Shown: positions 47,115 to 55,410, numbered from the stretch's first letter. The stretch is 64,000 nt of DNA from Luedemannella flava (GCF_039528515.1 NZ_BAAALT010000097.1:1-64000); one strand, 5' to 3'. Numbers and translations: made by a program. Notes: generated by a model not told the origin, from the letters alone.

Positions 47115-47132
47115 GCCGACCTCTTTCTCATT

Positions 47133-47258
47133 GTTCGGAAACCGAACGCAGGTGCTCTTGGCGAACGCTACGGGGGCGGAGAACCTCGGGTCAACTTGTT
47201 GACCTGTGAATCTGTCTCACGTCTGCTCGGTTGCCGAACCACTGTTCGCGGCACGAAC
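47133..47258. promoter_or_regulatory. Three GTTCG-N5-CGAAC palindromes between pcaI and pobA
   Basis: Site 1: GTTCGGAAACCGAAC, 47133-47147, next to pcaI. Site 2: GCTCGGTTGCCGAAC, 47225-47239. Site 3: GTTCGCGGCACGAAC, 47244-47258, about 38 bp before pobA. All are 15 bp with GNTCG/CGAAC arms; sites 2 and 3 are 19 bp apart centre to centre. They fit operators for the IclR-type regulator at the operon's end, controlling both directions. Confidence 0.7.
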
Positions 47259-47295
47259 CTGGCGGCGCGGCTGCTTTTCCATTTTGATGGTCGCC

Positions 47296-48462
47296 ATGGA
47301 ACGCACGCAGGTCGGCATCATCGGGGCGGGGCCGGCGGGGCTGCTGCTGTCACACCTGCTGGCCCTCGCGGGTGTCGAGTCGGTCGTCGTCGAGCTGCGC
47401 AGCCGCGAGCACTGCGAGCAGCGGCAGCGGGCCGGCCTGCTCGAACACGGCACCGTGGCGACGCTGCGGGCGGCCGGGCTCGCGGGCCGGCTCGACGCCC
47501 AGAGCGTCGAGCACGGCGGCATCTATCTGCAGTACGCGGGGGAGCGGCACCATCTCGACTTCCGCGACCTCGTCGACCGGACGGTCACGATCTACGCCCA
47601 GACGGAGATCGTGAAGGACCTCATCGCGGCCCGGCTGGCGGCCGGCCAGCGGCTCGACTTCTCGGTCTCCGCCACGGCGGTCTCCGATCTGGACGGACCT
47701 CGTCCGGTGCTGCGCTACGTCGACGCGTCCGGCGCCGCGCGGGCGATCGCGTGCGACGTGATCGCGGGGTGCGACGGGTTCCACGGGATCAGCCGGGCGG
47801 CGGTGCCGGACGTCGTGGCGTACGAGCGGGTCTATCCCTTCTCGTGGCTGGGCATCATCGCGGACGTCGCGCCGTCCACGGACGAGCTGATCTACGCGCA
47901 CCATCCGGACGGGTTCGCGCTGCACAGCATCCGGACGCCGCACGTCAGCCGCCTCTACCTGCAGGTGCCGGCCGACGACGCGATCGAGGCCTGGTCGGAT
48001 GAGCGGATCTGGGAGAACCTGCAGAGGCGCTTCGCCCTGCCCGGCTGGACGCTCCGGGAGGGCCCCGTCCGGGAGAAGGCGATCACGCCGATGCGCTCCT
48101 TCGTGAGCTCGCCGATGCGGCACGGGCGCCTGTTCCTCGCCGGCGACGCCGCCCACATCGTCCCCCCGACGGGCGCCAAGGGCCTCAACCTCGCGGTCTC
48201 CGACGTCGCCCTGCTGGCCCCGGCCCTGATCGCCTGGCTCCGCGACGGCGACCCGTCGCTCGCCGACGCGTACCCGGCGGCCGCCCTGCGACGCGTCTGG
48301 CGCGCGACCCACTTCTCCTGGTGGATGACCCGGATGCTCCACCCGCTCCCCGGCGACCCCTTCACCACGCAGTTGCAACTGGCCCAGCTCCGCTACGTCA
48401 CGACCTCCCGCCCCGCCGCGACCACCCTCGCCGAGAACTACACGGGCGTCGCCCCTGCCTGA
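47296..48462 (+). CDS. pobA: 4-hydroxybenzoate 3-monooxygenase
   Basis: A 388-residue group A flavin monooxygenase. The FAD motif is VGIIGAGPAGLLLSHLLA (residues 6-23); QRQRAGLLEHGTV is typical PobA; the DG fingerprint is CDVIAGCDGFHGISR; the second FAD motif is GRLFLAGDAAHIVPPTGAKG, followed by LNLAVSD. It hydroxylates 4-hydroxybenzoate to protocatechuate, feeding the divergent pca operon. ATG 47296 (MERTQVG) starts right before the first strand; ATG 47287 or an upstream start would add residues unlike the family. Confidence 0.95.
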   Translation: MERTQVGIIGAGPAGLLLSHLLALAGVESVVVELRSREHCEQRQRAGLLEHGTVATLRAAGLAGRLDAQSVEHGGIYLQYAGERHHLDFRDLVDRTVTIYAQTEIVKDLIAARLAAGQRLDFSVSATAVSDLDGPRPVLRYVDASGAARAIACDVIAGCDGFHGISRAAVPDVVAYERVYPFSWLGIIADVAPSTDELIYAHHPDGFALHSIRTPHVSRLYLQVPADDAIEAWSDERIWENLQRRFALPGWTLREGPVREKAITPMRSFVSSPMRHGRLFLAGDAAHIVPPTGAKGLNLAVSDVALLAPALIAWLRDGDPSLADAYPAAALRRVWRATHFSWWMTRMLHPLPGDPFTTQLQLAQLRYVTTSRPAATTLAENYTGVAPA

Positions 48463-48463
48463 G

Positions 48464-48528
48464 CGGCAGAAGTCGACTTCTGGCGGTTATCCCGGGCTGG
48501 GAGACCGCCAGAAGTCGACTTCTGCAGG
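48464..48528. repeat. Pair C: two 22-bp palindromes 42 bp apart
   Basis: Units at 48464-48486 and 48506-48528 start exactly 42 bp apart, with arms CGCCA/TGGCG and core GAAGTCGACTTC (each with one imperfect arm). They occupy nearly all of the 67 bp between the convergent pobA and hypothetical genes. Two units in array A (9749, 9791) have a closely similar core, which ties the sites together. Confidence 0.85.
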
Positions 48529-48529
48529 G

Positions 48530-49375
48530 CTACTTGCCGCGGTGGATCATCTTGTTGGACTGGTCGACGAAGGGGGCGGGCATCGTTAGGGACCAGCGGG
48601 GGTCCTTGGCCATGGCCGTCATCCTGGTGACCGAGAGGATCGTGTCCGGGCGGGTGGCGCCGCGGCCGTGGCCGAACGGGCCGCTGTACGACTCGATCAT
48701 GACGACCACCCCGTCGGCGCGCATCAGTTCGATGCGGACGTCCTTGAGGGAGCACTTGGTGTCCGGGCACCCGTACGGGCCCATCGTGGCCACCCGCAAC
48801 CTGGCGCCGCCGGGCAGGTCCGACACCGTGCAGGTGAAGCCCTTCCCGTCGGGCGGGCAGGTCAGCTCGCCGGGCGCGGGCTCGCCGTCGGTGTAGCTCA
48901 ACGGCTGGTTGCTGACGCCCGCCGTGATGGTCGCCTTGCCGTGACCGTCGTCGAGGACGAACATCCCCGACGCGGTGCCCGGGACGTCGTAGAAGTCGAT
49001 CTCGGAGATCCGGCCGTCCGGGACCAGCGTCTTGAGGACGGCGACGACCGCCTGCCCGCTGGTGGCCTTGTGGCCGGGCGGGATGACCAGCGCGGGCGCG
49101 GACGCCGAGGGTTCGACGGTCTTCTCGGCCGCCGACGTCCCGGCCGCCGACGCGAACTGCGGGACCGTCGTGGGGGCCGGGCCGGCGGTGAGCGTGGCGA
49201 TCACGCCCGCCGACGCGGCGATGACCAGGGCCGTGGCCCCGCTGGCGAGCGCGGCGAGCCGGCGCCGCCGCAGTCGCGTCCCGGCGGCGACGGCGTCGGT
49301 GACGAGCGAGCCGAGCGGCGGCGGGCCGCTGTCGGCCAGCTCCCCGGTGAGCCGATCGCGAATCTCGGACTGCAT
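48530..49375 (-). CDS. Membrane protein paired with a sigma factor (anti-sigma-like position)
   Basis: A 281-residue protein. The first 35 residues are cytoplasmic and acidic; RLRRRRLAALAS precedes one membrane helix (ATALVIAASAGVIATLTAG, about 46-66), and about 210 residues lie outside. The outer part has two Cys pairs and many Pro/Gly but no domain I recognise. ATG 49375 has AGAGG six bases upstream; a TTG two codons earlier is less likely. It begins 24 bp after the sigma gene's stop and is probably cotranscribed. By position it could be an anti-sigma factor, but no zinc-finger anti-sigma domain is visible in its short inner part. Confidence 0.7.
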   Translation of the reverse strand: MQSEIRDRLTGELADSGPPPLGSLVTDAVAAGTRLRRRRLAALASGATALVIAASAGVIATLTAGPAPTTVPQFASAAGTSAAEKTVEPSASAPALVIPPGHKATSGQAVVAVLKTLVPDGRISEIDFYDVPGTASGMFVLDDGHGKATITAGVSNQPLSYTDGEPAPGELTCPPDGKGFTCTVSDLPGGARLRVATMGPYGCPDTKCSLKDVRIELMRADGVVVMIESYSGPFGHGRGATRPDTILSVTRMTAMAKDPRWSLTMPAPFVDQSNKMIHRGK

Positions 49376-49399
49376 GAGCAACCTCTTTCGGAGGGCGGT

Positions 49400-49894
49400 T
49401 CAGGAAGTGGTGATCGGTAGGTCCGTGCCGAGGACCGCGCGCAGGTCCGCCAGCGCCCGGACCGTGAGGCTCTTCACCGCGGACGGCGTGAGCCGCAGGA
49501 TCTCGGCGGTCGTCTCGACGCTGTGGTCGTCCCAGTAGCGCAGGACGATCACGGCGCGGCGTTGTGGCGGCAGCCCGCGCAGCGCGTCCACCAGGGTCAG
49601 GCGGAGGTCCGCCTGGTCCCCGGAACCCGCGCTGTCCGGAATGTCGGCCACGGGCCGTTCCGTCGAGCGGAGCCGCCGTTTCTCGGTGAGGAGCTCGCGC
49701 AGCAGCACCCGGCGCGCGTACGCGTCGACGTTCTCCCGACGCAGGATCCGCGCCCACGAGACGTACAGCTTGGCCAGGGTCTGCTGGGTGAGGTCCTGCG
49801 CCTGGTGCCAGTCGCCGCACATCAGGTAGGCCAGGTCCCGCAGCCGGGCCGCCCGTACCGTCGCGTACTCGATGAACTCGTCGTGGGCCGACAC
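49400..49894 (-). CDS. SigE-family ECF RNA polymerase sigma factor
   Basis: A 164-residue sigma factor. Region 2 spans about 8-75 (DEFIEYATVRAARLRDLAYLM, then GDWHQAQDLTQQTLAKLYVSW). Region 4 spans about 105-158 (LRGLPPQRRAVIVLRYWDDH, SVETTAEILRLTPSAVKSLTVRAL). This is the SigE-like ECF group common in Micromonosporaceae and Streptomyces. GTG 49894 has a GGGGGAC upstream and gives the normal length; the longer frame from 50032 is unlikely. The membrane protein gene follows directly. Confidence 0.92.
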   Translation of the reverse strand: MSAHDEFIEYATVRAARLRDLAYLMCGDWHQAQDLTQQTLAKLYVSWARILRRENVDAYARRVLLRELLTEKRRLRSTERPVADIPDSAGSGDQADLRLTLVDALRGLPPQRRAVIVLRYWDDHSVETTAEILRLTPSAVKSLTVRALADLRAVLGTDLPITTS

Positions 49895-49994
49895 GTCCCC
49901 CGCCCTTCGTGGCTGCTGAGCGTACCTACGTAGGTAAGGACGCGGTGGCCCGGGAAACGGATGCTGTCGCAGGTCGGGCCTAGACTCCGTGCCC

Positions 49995-51092
49995 ATGGAC
50001 GCGCTGGAGGTCGCCCGCCGGCGGCTGCACAATCAACACCTTTCGGGCGTCGCGCTGAGCGATCCGGTCGCCGTGGTCCGCCACCTCGGCTGCGTCCAGG
50101 CCCAGGAGTACGCGGTGGCGCGCTGGGCCGTCGGGCAACGCTGTGCGGGTGTCGACGACGACGCGGTGCGCGACGCCGTCGACGCGGGCCGCATCCTGCG
50201 CACCCACATCATCAGGCCGACCTGGCATTTCGTCGCCCCGGAGGACATCCGGTGGATCCAGGCCGCCACCGCGCCGCGGGTGCACCGGCTCAGCGGCACC
50301 TACTACCGCATGCACGGCCTCGACGACGAGATGGCCGCCCGGACCGCGAAGGTGATCGCGTCCGCGCTGCGCGGCGGCAACCACCTCACCCGCCCCGAGC
50401 TGGCCGCCGTGCTCGCCGCCGCCGGCCTGCCGGCCACCGGCAACCACCTGGCGTACGTGGTGATGCGCGCCGAGCTCGACTGCCTCATCGTCAACGGCCC
50501 GATGCGCGGCAAGCAGCACACGTACGCGCTGCTCGACGAGCGCGTGCCGGACCGCGGTCCGGACTACACCCCCGACGAGGCCCTCGCGGAGCTGACCCGC
50601 CGCTTCTTCACCAGCCACGGCCCCGCCACGGTCAAGGACTTCGCGTCCTGGTCGAGCCTGACACTCACCCAGATCCGGCACGGCCTGTCGCTGGTCGGTC
50701 CGGCCCTGGAGTCCGTCACGGTCGACGGCCGGGTCTACTGGTTCGCGCCGTCCGCCCCGCCGCCGCGCGACCCGTCACCCACCGCGCACGTGCTGCCCAT
50801 CTACGACGAGTACGTGCAGGCCTACTCCGAGGGCCGGCTGCCCATCGTGAACGTCGCGGACCGCGACATCGGCCCGGCCAACCTGAACATGCTGGCCCAC
50901 CCGCTGGTGCTCGACAGCCAGCTCATCGGCTACTGGCGGCGCACGGTAACCGGCGCCGGCATCGAGGTCACCCCGACCGTGGCCGTCGACTTGTCCGACG
51001 CCGAGCGGGCCGCGATCGAGGCGGCCTTCGCCCGTTACGGCGCCTTCGCGGGCGCTACCGTCACCGTGGCCTGGCCCGCCCGCGCCACGTAG
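49995..51092 (+). CDS. Winged-helix AlkZ-like DNA glycosylase family protein
   Basis: A 365-residue member of the winged-helix DNA-binding (HTH_42/AlkZ) family. Residues about 31-41 hold CVQAQEYAVAR, the Q-x-Q position that is catalytic in Streptomyces AlkZ. RTHIIRPTWHFVAPEDIRW is the family's next conserved block; YFNEY-like LPIYDEYVQAYS is near residue 265. AlkZ-type enzymes unhook DNA interstrand crosslinks or remove alkylated bases, often as self-resistance in natural-product clusters, but no such cluster is seen here. ATG 49995 is preferred over GTG 49989. It overlaps the convergent membrane gene by 58 bp at the 3' end. Confidence 0.82.
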   Translation: MDALEVARRRLHNQHLSGVALSDPVAVVRHLGCVQAQEYAVARWAVGQRCAGVDDDAVRDAVDAGRILRTHIIRPTWHFVAPEDIRWIQAATAPRVHRLSGTYYRMHGLDDEMAARTAKVIASALRGGNHLTRPELAAVLAAAGLPATGNHLAYVVMRAELDCLIVNGPMRGKQHTYALLDERVPDRGPDYTPDEALAELTRRFFTSHGPATVKDFASWSSLTLTQIRHGLSLVGPALESVTVDGRVYWFAPSAPPPRDPSPTAHVLPIYDEYVQAYSEGRLPIVNVADRDIGPANLNMLAHPLVLDSQLIGYWRRTVTGAGIEVTPTVAVDLSDAERAAIEAAFARYGAFAGATVTVAWPARAT

Positions 51093-51595
51093 GCGAGCGC
51101 CAGGCCGGTGCAGATCACCAGCAGCCAGGGCAGCACGCCCGCGTCCTGCGAGATGCGCACCCACAGCGGCAGGGCGTCCGGGTCGTCCGGGCCGCCGAGG
51201 CGCTTGACCGCGCCGGTCATCGCGGCGGGCAGCCACGCCAGCGCGTACTCCCGGGGTGCCTCGGCGGCGCTGAACCGCGCGGACACGAAGGCGATCATCG
51301 CAGCCTGCACCGCGACCGCCCCGCCGAGGACGCCGAGGACGCCGGCCCAGGCCGGGCGCAGGCGGCGCGCGATCAGGGCGGTGCCGGTGACCACAGCGGC
51401 CCACAGCAGGGTGGCGGTCAGCGCGGCCGTCGCCCCGTCGCCGATCAGCGAGAGCAGCAGCGCCACGGCGACCAGCGCGCCGAGCAGCGGCCACAGCGTG
51501 ATCGCGGGTCGGCGGGCCAGCCAGCGGCCCGCGCCGATGCCGGCGGCGAGCAGGACCAGGGCGGCGACGGCGAAGAACACGGCCTCGTCGGACAC
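51035..51595 (-). CDS. Hypothetical membrane protein, about five helices
   Basis: A 186-residue protein with hydrophobic segments at about 5-24 (AVFFAVAALVLLAAGIGAG), 32-50, 55-75, 82-105 and 152-171 (GVLPWLLVICTGLALAYVA). The loop between the last two is soluble and Pro/Asp-rich. It has no recognised family. Its 3' end overlaps that of the AlkZ-like gene by 58 bp, so one of the two ends may be slightly misread; both frames are clean. It diverges from the second F420 oxidoreductase gene across 53 bp. Confidence 0.7.
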   Translation of the reverse strand: MSDEAVFFAVAALVLLAAGIGAGRWLARRPAITLWPLLGALVAVALLLSLIGDGATAALTATLLWAAVVTGTALIARRLRPAWAGVLGVLGGAVAVQAAMIAFVSARFSAAEAPREYALAWLPAAMTGAVKRLGGPDDPDALPLWVRISQDAGVLPWLLVICTGLALAYVARAGQATVTVAPAKAP

Positions 51596-51648
51596 GACTA
51601 CCTCCTGCTCTCGGGGTGCACAGACTACGACGTGGCAAGGTGGAGCGC

Positions 51649-52530
51649 ATGCGACTGTCGATCTGGCCCGGCGCGGGGCAACCTTACGGCGAACTGGTGG
51701 CGGCGGCCCGGCACGCGGGCGAGACCGGCTGGGACGGCGTGTACGTGGCCGACCACTTCATGCCGAACGCGGGCGGCGTCCGCCTGCCGGACGATCCGGT
51801 CCTGGAGTGCGGCTCGCTGCTCGCCGCGCTGGGCGCGCTCGTGCCGCGGGTGCGGATCGGCGCGCTCGTCTACGGCATCACGTACCGGCACCCGGCCGTG
51901 CTCGCCAACATGGCGGCGACCGTGGACCACATCACGGACGGCCGGTTCATCCTCGGCGTCGGCGCGGGCTGGCAGGTCAACGAGCATGAGCAGTACGGCA
52001 TCGAGCTGCCGCCGGTGAAGCAGCGGCTCGACCGGTTCGTCGAGGCGCTGCGCGTCCTGCGCGGCCTGCTCACCCAGCCGACCACCACCCTCGACGGGGA
52101 GTACTACCAGCTCACCGACGCGTACTGCGAGCCGAAGCCGGTCCAGGACCCGTTGCCGATCCTCATCGGTGGCAGCGGCGAGAAGCGCATGCTGCGCATC
52201 GTCGCCGAGCACGCCGACGCGTGGAACACGTGGGGCCGCCCCGACCTGATCGCGCACAAGATGGCCGTGCTCGACGGGCACTGCGCGGCCGTGGGCCGGG
52301 ACCCGCGGTCGATTCTCCGGTCCGCGCAGGCCCTCACCGTCGTCGACGGGCCGCTGCCGGAGAACATGCCGATGCCGGTCATCGGGGGGTCGCCGGGGGC
52401 GCTCGCGGACACGATCGCGCAGTACCGGGCGATCGGGCTCGACGAGCTGATCGTGCCCGACGGGTTCCTCGGCACGGGCGCCGACCGGCTCAAGGCGATG
52501 GACACGATCCTCGGCATTGTCCGGGGTTGA
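51649..52530 (+). CDS. LLM-class F420-dependent oxidoreductase
   Basis: A 293-residue luciferase-like F420-dependent enzyme, MRLSIWPGAGQPYGEL at the start, then YVADHFMPN, PRVRIGALVYGITYRHPAVLANMAATVDHI, the GRFILGVGAGWQ motif and PILIGGSGEKRMLRIVAEHADAW. Substrate unknown. ATG 51649 has GGTGGAG seven bases upstream, which selects it over 51616. It is a different subgroup from the oxidoreductase at 2133, with only general similarity. It ends 47 bp before the next gene. Confidence 0.92.
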   Translation: MRLSIWPGAGQPYGELVAAARHAGETGWDGVYVADHFMPNAGGVRLPDDPVLECGSLLAALGALVPRVRIGALVYGITYRHPAVLANMAATVDHITDGRFILGVGAGWQVNEHEQYGIELPPVKQRLDRFVEALRVLRGLLTQPTTTLDGEYYQLTDAYCEPKPVQDPLPILIGGSGEKRMLRIVAEHADAWNTWGRPDLIAHKMAVLDGHCAAVGRDPRSILRSAQALTVVDGPLPENMPMPVIGGSPGALADTIAQYRAIGLDELIVPDGFLGTGADRLKAMDTILGIVRG

Positions 52531-52577
52531 TACGAATTCAAATATCGAAGCGTGACGCCGTCGTATACGTTGGGTGA

Positions 52578-53843
52578 ATGGCGGACAGGGCGCTGCGCCA
52601 CGCGGTGCTGCGGTTGATGGAGGACGGCGAGCGGCGGCACGCGCGGGGCGACCAGCCCGGCGCCATCGACGCGTATGAGCGCGCGTGCGTCATGGTCCGG
52701 GAGGCGATCGAGAGCGAACCCCGCGACCAGGACAACGTCCAGCAGCTCGGGGCGATGCTCTACACCCTCGGCGAGTGGCAGCTGAACGGCGGCGACCTGG
52801 ACGCGGCCGTCGACACGCTCACCGAGGCCGAGGCGGCCTACGGGCGGCTCCGCCGGCCGGGGGCCGGGCAGCTCGTGGCCGACGTCGTGATCCGTCGGGC
52901 GCGGGTGCACGCGATGGCCGGGCACCCGCTGTCCGCGATCTCCGACGCGCAGCAGGCCGTCCTGGCCTGCCTCGACCGGATCGAGGACGACCCCGGGCGG
53001 CAGGCCCGGCTCGACGCGGCCCGCGTGCTCGGCATGGCCTCCCACGTCCAGTTGCTCATCGGCGCCGACCCGGACATCGCCGTGGGCGCCGCCGACTGGG
53101 CGCTGCGCGAGTTCCTGGGCGCGTTCGGTGCCGGCGGCCGGTTCGCCCTGCCCCTCGAGTACGCCCCGGCGGTGCAGGCCGCGGGCACGACGGCGTACGT
53201 CCTGCATGCGGCGGCCGGCCGGGAGGACCTGGTGCCCATGGCGCGGTGGTTCCTCACCACGGCCGGCGGTCGGGTGCCCGAGGACGGCATCGTCGCGCAG
53301 GCCACCGGCCTGGTCACGCTGGCGTGGGCGCTGGACTCGGTCGAACGCCACGGGCCCGCGCGGACGCTCACCGCCCCGGCGCGCGACGTGCGGATCCTGG
53401 TGCCCGCGATGCGCTGCTCCCGGCAACTGGCCCCGGCCCACGCCGTGATGCTGTCGGACGCCCAGATCGACGCCGCCGGCGTGATGGAGGAGCGGCTCCT
53501 CGCGCTCGAGGCGCACGCGCTGTTCGCCGGCGCCTCGCAGGCCCAGCTGCCCGCGATGCGCTACGAGTTCGGTCACTTCGGACAGCACTGGGCGACGGCG
53601 GTCGTGAACTTCGGCCAGCGCCACCTGGAGAACGAACTCCTCGACGCGGCCCTCGACGCGGCCCGGTGGCTCACGGGCATCGTCGGTCAACTCCTGCTGC
53701 CGGCGATGATCGACCCGAAGGCGCGACTCGTTGCCCTGGGCTGCGCCCGCTGGCAACACGACCTCTACACCCGCACGGCCGACAAGCCGGCCGCGGCAAG
53801 CGCCGCCGAGACGATCGCCCTCCTCGAACCCGACGCATCCTGA
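52578..53843 (+). CDS. Hypothetical all-helical (TPR-like) protein, 421 residues
   Basis: A soluble protein built of repeated helical hairpins in the first half: ERRHARGDQPGAIDAYERACVM, LGEWQLNGGDLDAAVDTLTEA, VIRRARVHAMAGHPLSAISDAQ. The pattern fits tetratricopeptide-like repeats, about residues 10-150. The remaining 270 residues are also predicted helical, with a conserved-looking MRYEFGHFGQHWATAVVNFG segment, but I do not recognise a family. It stands alone and is followed 11 bp later by a 48-bp stem-loop element. Confidence 0.75.
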   Translation: MADRALRHAVLRLMEDGERRHARGDQPGAIDAYERACVMVREAIESEPRDQDNVQQLGAMLYTLGEWQLNGGDLDAAVDTLTEAEAAYGRLRRPGAGQLVADVVIRRARVHAMAGHPLSAISDAQQAVLACLDRIEDDPGRQARLDAARVLGMASHVQLLIGADPDIAVGAADWALREFLGAFGAGGRFALPLEYAPAVQAAGTTAYVLHAAAGREDLVPMARWFLTTAGGRVPEDGIVAQATGLVTLAWALDSVERHGPARTLTAPARDVRILVPAMRCSRQLAPAHAVMLSDAQIDAAGVMEERLLALEAHALFAGASQAQLPAMRYEFGHFGQHWATAVVNFGQRHLENELLDAALDAARWLTGIVGQLLLPAMIDPKARLVALGCARWQHDLYTRTADKPAAASAAETIALLEPDAS

Positions 53844-53854
53844 TCTCCATGGAA

Positions 53855-53902
53855 AATCTTGGGACGAATCACGCGGTTATCCGTGGATTTGGTCCCAAGA
53901 TT
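53855..53902. repeat. 48-bp stem-loop element, copy 2
   Basis: AATCTTGGGAC (53855-53865) pairs with GTCCCAAGATT (53892-53902); the inside pairs imperfectly around TTAT. It matches copy 1 at 35827 at 36 of 48 positions, including the outer arms GGGACG and TCCCA. It begins 11 bp after the upstream stop codon. Confidence 0.8.
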
Positions 53903-53918
53903 AAGTGGGGGTGATCGA

Positions 53919-54089
53919 TTAGCGAACGGCGTCCGCGTGCGCGTCGGCGTGGGTCGCCACCTCGGGCTCGTGAGGGACCTCGCGGAACGGGGCGACGCGG
54001 GTGGCGATCACGATGAAGGCGATGATCAATATGCGCGAGCCCACGTCGAGCACGCCACCGTCCAGGCCTAGCAACGCGTCGAATGCCAT
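53919..54089 (-). CDS. Small single-helix membrane protein
   Basis: A 56-residue frame from ATG 54089: MAFDALLGLDGGVLDVG, then a helix (RILIIAFIVIATRVAPF), then a charged His/Asp/Ala tail. One membrane helix is clear. There is no convincing ribosome site (GGAAC is rather far upstream), and an upstream start at 54209 would prepend unlike sequence. It may be real, but evidence is limited to the helix and the open frame. Confidence 0.4.
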   Translation of the reverse strand: MAFDALLGLDGGVLDVGSRILIIAFIVIATRVAPFREVPHEPEVATHADAHADAVR

Positions 54090-54178
54090 GAGATAGAGCG
54101 TTCCAGTTGGGCTGTCGTCACGACACCAGGACACCTCCACAGTCGACGGTAGGGCTAGCCCTACCGTCCGGTGGCGAC

Positions 54179-54748
54179 CTACGCCTCGGCGAGGAGGCGA
54201 ATGCGCCAATCTGCGTAGCGTCCGCGCATGTCGGCAATACGGGTGGCGGACACGCCATAGGCGGCGAAACGCCGATCGGGGTAGCGGCCCAGAACGCCGA
54301 AGAGGTCAGCAAGGATGCGGCGGTCGAAGCCGGCGTCAGTCTGCTCCGCGAGTTCGCAGAGTCGGTCGCGGCTGTAGCGTCCGGACGTGATCGCGGCGTC
54401 CACGTCGAGGAAGTCCCGTGGTTCCGCGCGGGTGAAGGGTGCGGACATCTTGCCGGCGATGACGTCGTCGGGGTGGAGGACCGGTCCGACGCTCATCGTC
54501 ACTGGCGGCAGGGCCCGCCAGTTCGCGGCCAATTCCACTTTGTATGGATGATCGGCGGCAGCCGGGTCGGTTACTGCCAGGCGAGCGAAGGTGTCGAAGC
54601 GCTGCGCGACCACGACGCTGTAGCCGTGCTCCACGTAGGTGGCCACAACCGCGTCAACCGCCGTGGCGAATTCGCTGCGGCGGACCCATGCGGTGAAGAG
54701 ATCGACGTCCTCGGTGGGCCGGTCCAGAATGCCGTGGGCCTGGTCCAC
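54179..54748 (-). CDS. AbiEii-like nucleotidyltransferase family protein, probably 5'-truncated
   Basis: A 189-residue nucleotidyltransferase-like protein (AbiEii/AbiGii toxin superfamily). It has LDRPTEDVDLFTA (the D-x-D active-site strand), VELAANWRALPPVT, VLHPDDVIAGKMSAPFTRAEPRDFLDVDAAI and a C-terminal FAAYGVSATRI. Relatives start about 25-30 residues earlier with an LAGGxA-type motif. Here GTG 54748 begins VDQAHGILDRP and a stop (TGA, 54749-54751) comes right before it, while RAMAG just upstream of that stop resembles part of the lost motif. Without the glycine-rich motif, catalysis is doubtful. It may be a decayed gene. Confidence 0.6.
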   Translation of the reverse strand: MDQAHGILDRPTEDVDLFTAWVRRSEFATAVDAVVATYVEHGYSVVVAQRFDTFARLAVTDPAAADHPYKVELAANWRALPPVTMSVGPVLHPDDVIAGKMSAPFTRAEPRDFLDVDAAITSGRYSRDRLCELAEQTDAGFDRRILADLFGVLGRYPDRRFAAYGVSATRIADMRGRYADWRIRLLAEA

Positions 54749-55103
54749 TCAGCCGGCCATAGCTCGGGGCGGGTCGGCAAGCTCCGGGAAGCGGGGCCTG
54801 CCACAGCGCCCGGAGCTGGGCTGGGAGCCACAGGTCGCTCCATCGTCGCCGCAGCGTGGCACCGTCGAGCCAGCGGTGTAGATCATCGACGCTGGTCGCC
54901 TCGTTCAGGACTGTCTGATACATCACCTGCAGGTCGCCGGGGTCATCGAGGTCGTATGTCGCATCGCCGGACCAGTCCAGCCGGTGGTCGAGGGTGACGG
55001 TGCCGCTGTCCGGGCCGCGGAGGTCGGCCAGACGCACCGCGATCACGTAGTGCCGTTGCTGGGCGTAGCCCGAGCCCGGCGGCGCGATCCCTTCACGGCT
55101 CAT
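54749..55103 (-). pseudogene. Hypothetical gene with a one-base frameshift near its end
   Basis: ATG 55103 begins MSREGIAPPGSGYAQQRH and continues with VIAVRLADLRGPDSGTVTLD and TVLNEATSVDDLHRWLDGATL, up to WLPAQLRALWQ. The frame then runs on into non-family sequence to 54654. Removing one base from the run of four G at 54793-54796 (plus strand) gives QARFPELADPPRAMAG and a stop at 54749, directly adjacent to the next gene's GTG. The family is a hypothetical commonly paired with AbiEii-like proteins. Sequencing error and true decay are both possible. Confidence 0.55.
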
Positions 55104-55140
55104 GGCGCCTCCCTGTGGCTCCTTTATCGCACCGATTCTC

Positions 55141-55410
55141 TCACCTGATGAGGGTGGCGATGCCGTCGAGGATGCGGTCGAGGCCGAAGGCGAAGTCCTC
55201 GTCGATGGTGTCGGCGTCCTCGAAGGTGCCGGCGTCGATGAGGGCGTTGACCTCGGGGAACCTGGCCCGGTCGGCGACGGCGGCGAGGTTGGCGCCGTAG
55301 TTGAGCAGCATCTGCTGCCACTTGTCGTCGCGGCTGACGGCCGCCTCGATGTCGATCATCAGTTGGGACTCGCGCCACACGTAGCCGCTGACCAGCATGA
55401 TGGCCTGCAT
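55141..55410 (-). pseudogene. TetR/AcrR regulator remnant, C-terminal domain only
   Basis: An 89-residue frame whose sequence fits only the end of a TetR_C-type ligand domain: IMLVSGYVWRESQLMIDIEAA, MLLNYGANLAAVADRARFPEVNAL, and the closing DFAFGLDRILDGIATLI. The DNA-binding half is absent; the same frame continues upstream a few codons (WPDPHHK) into the 3' end of hutH, where the resemblance stops. The hutH gene therefore seems to abut a deletion point. Confidence 0.65.
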
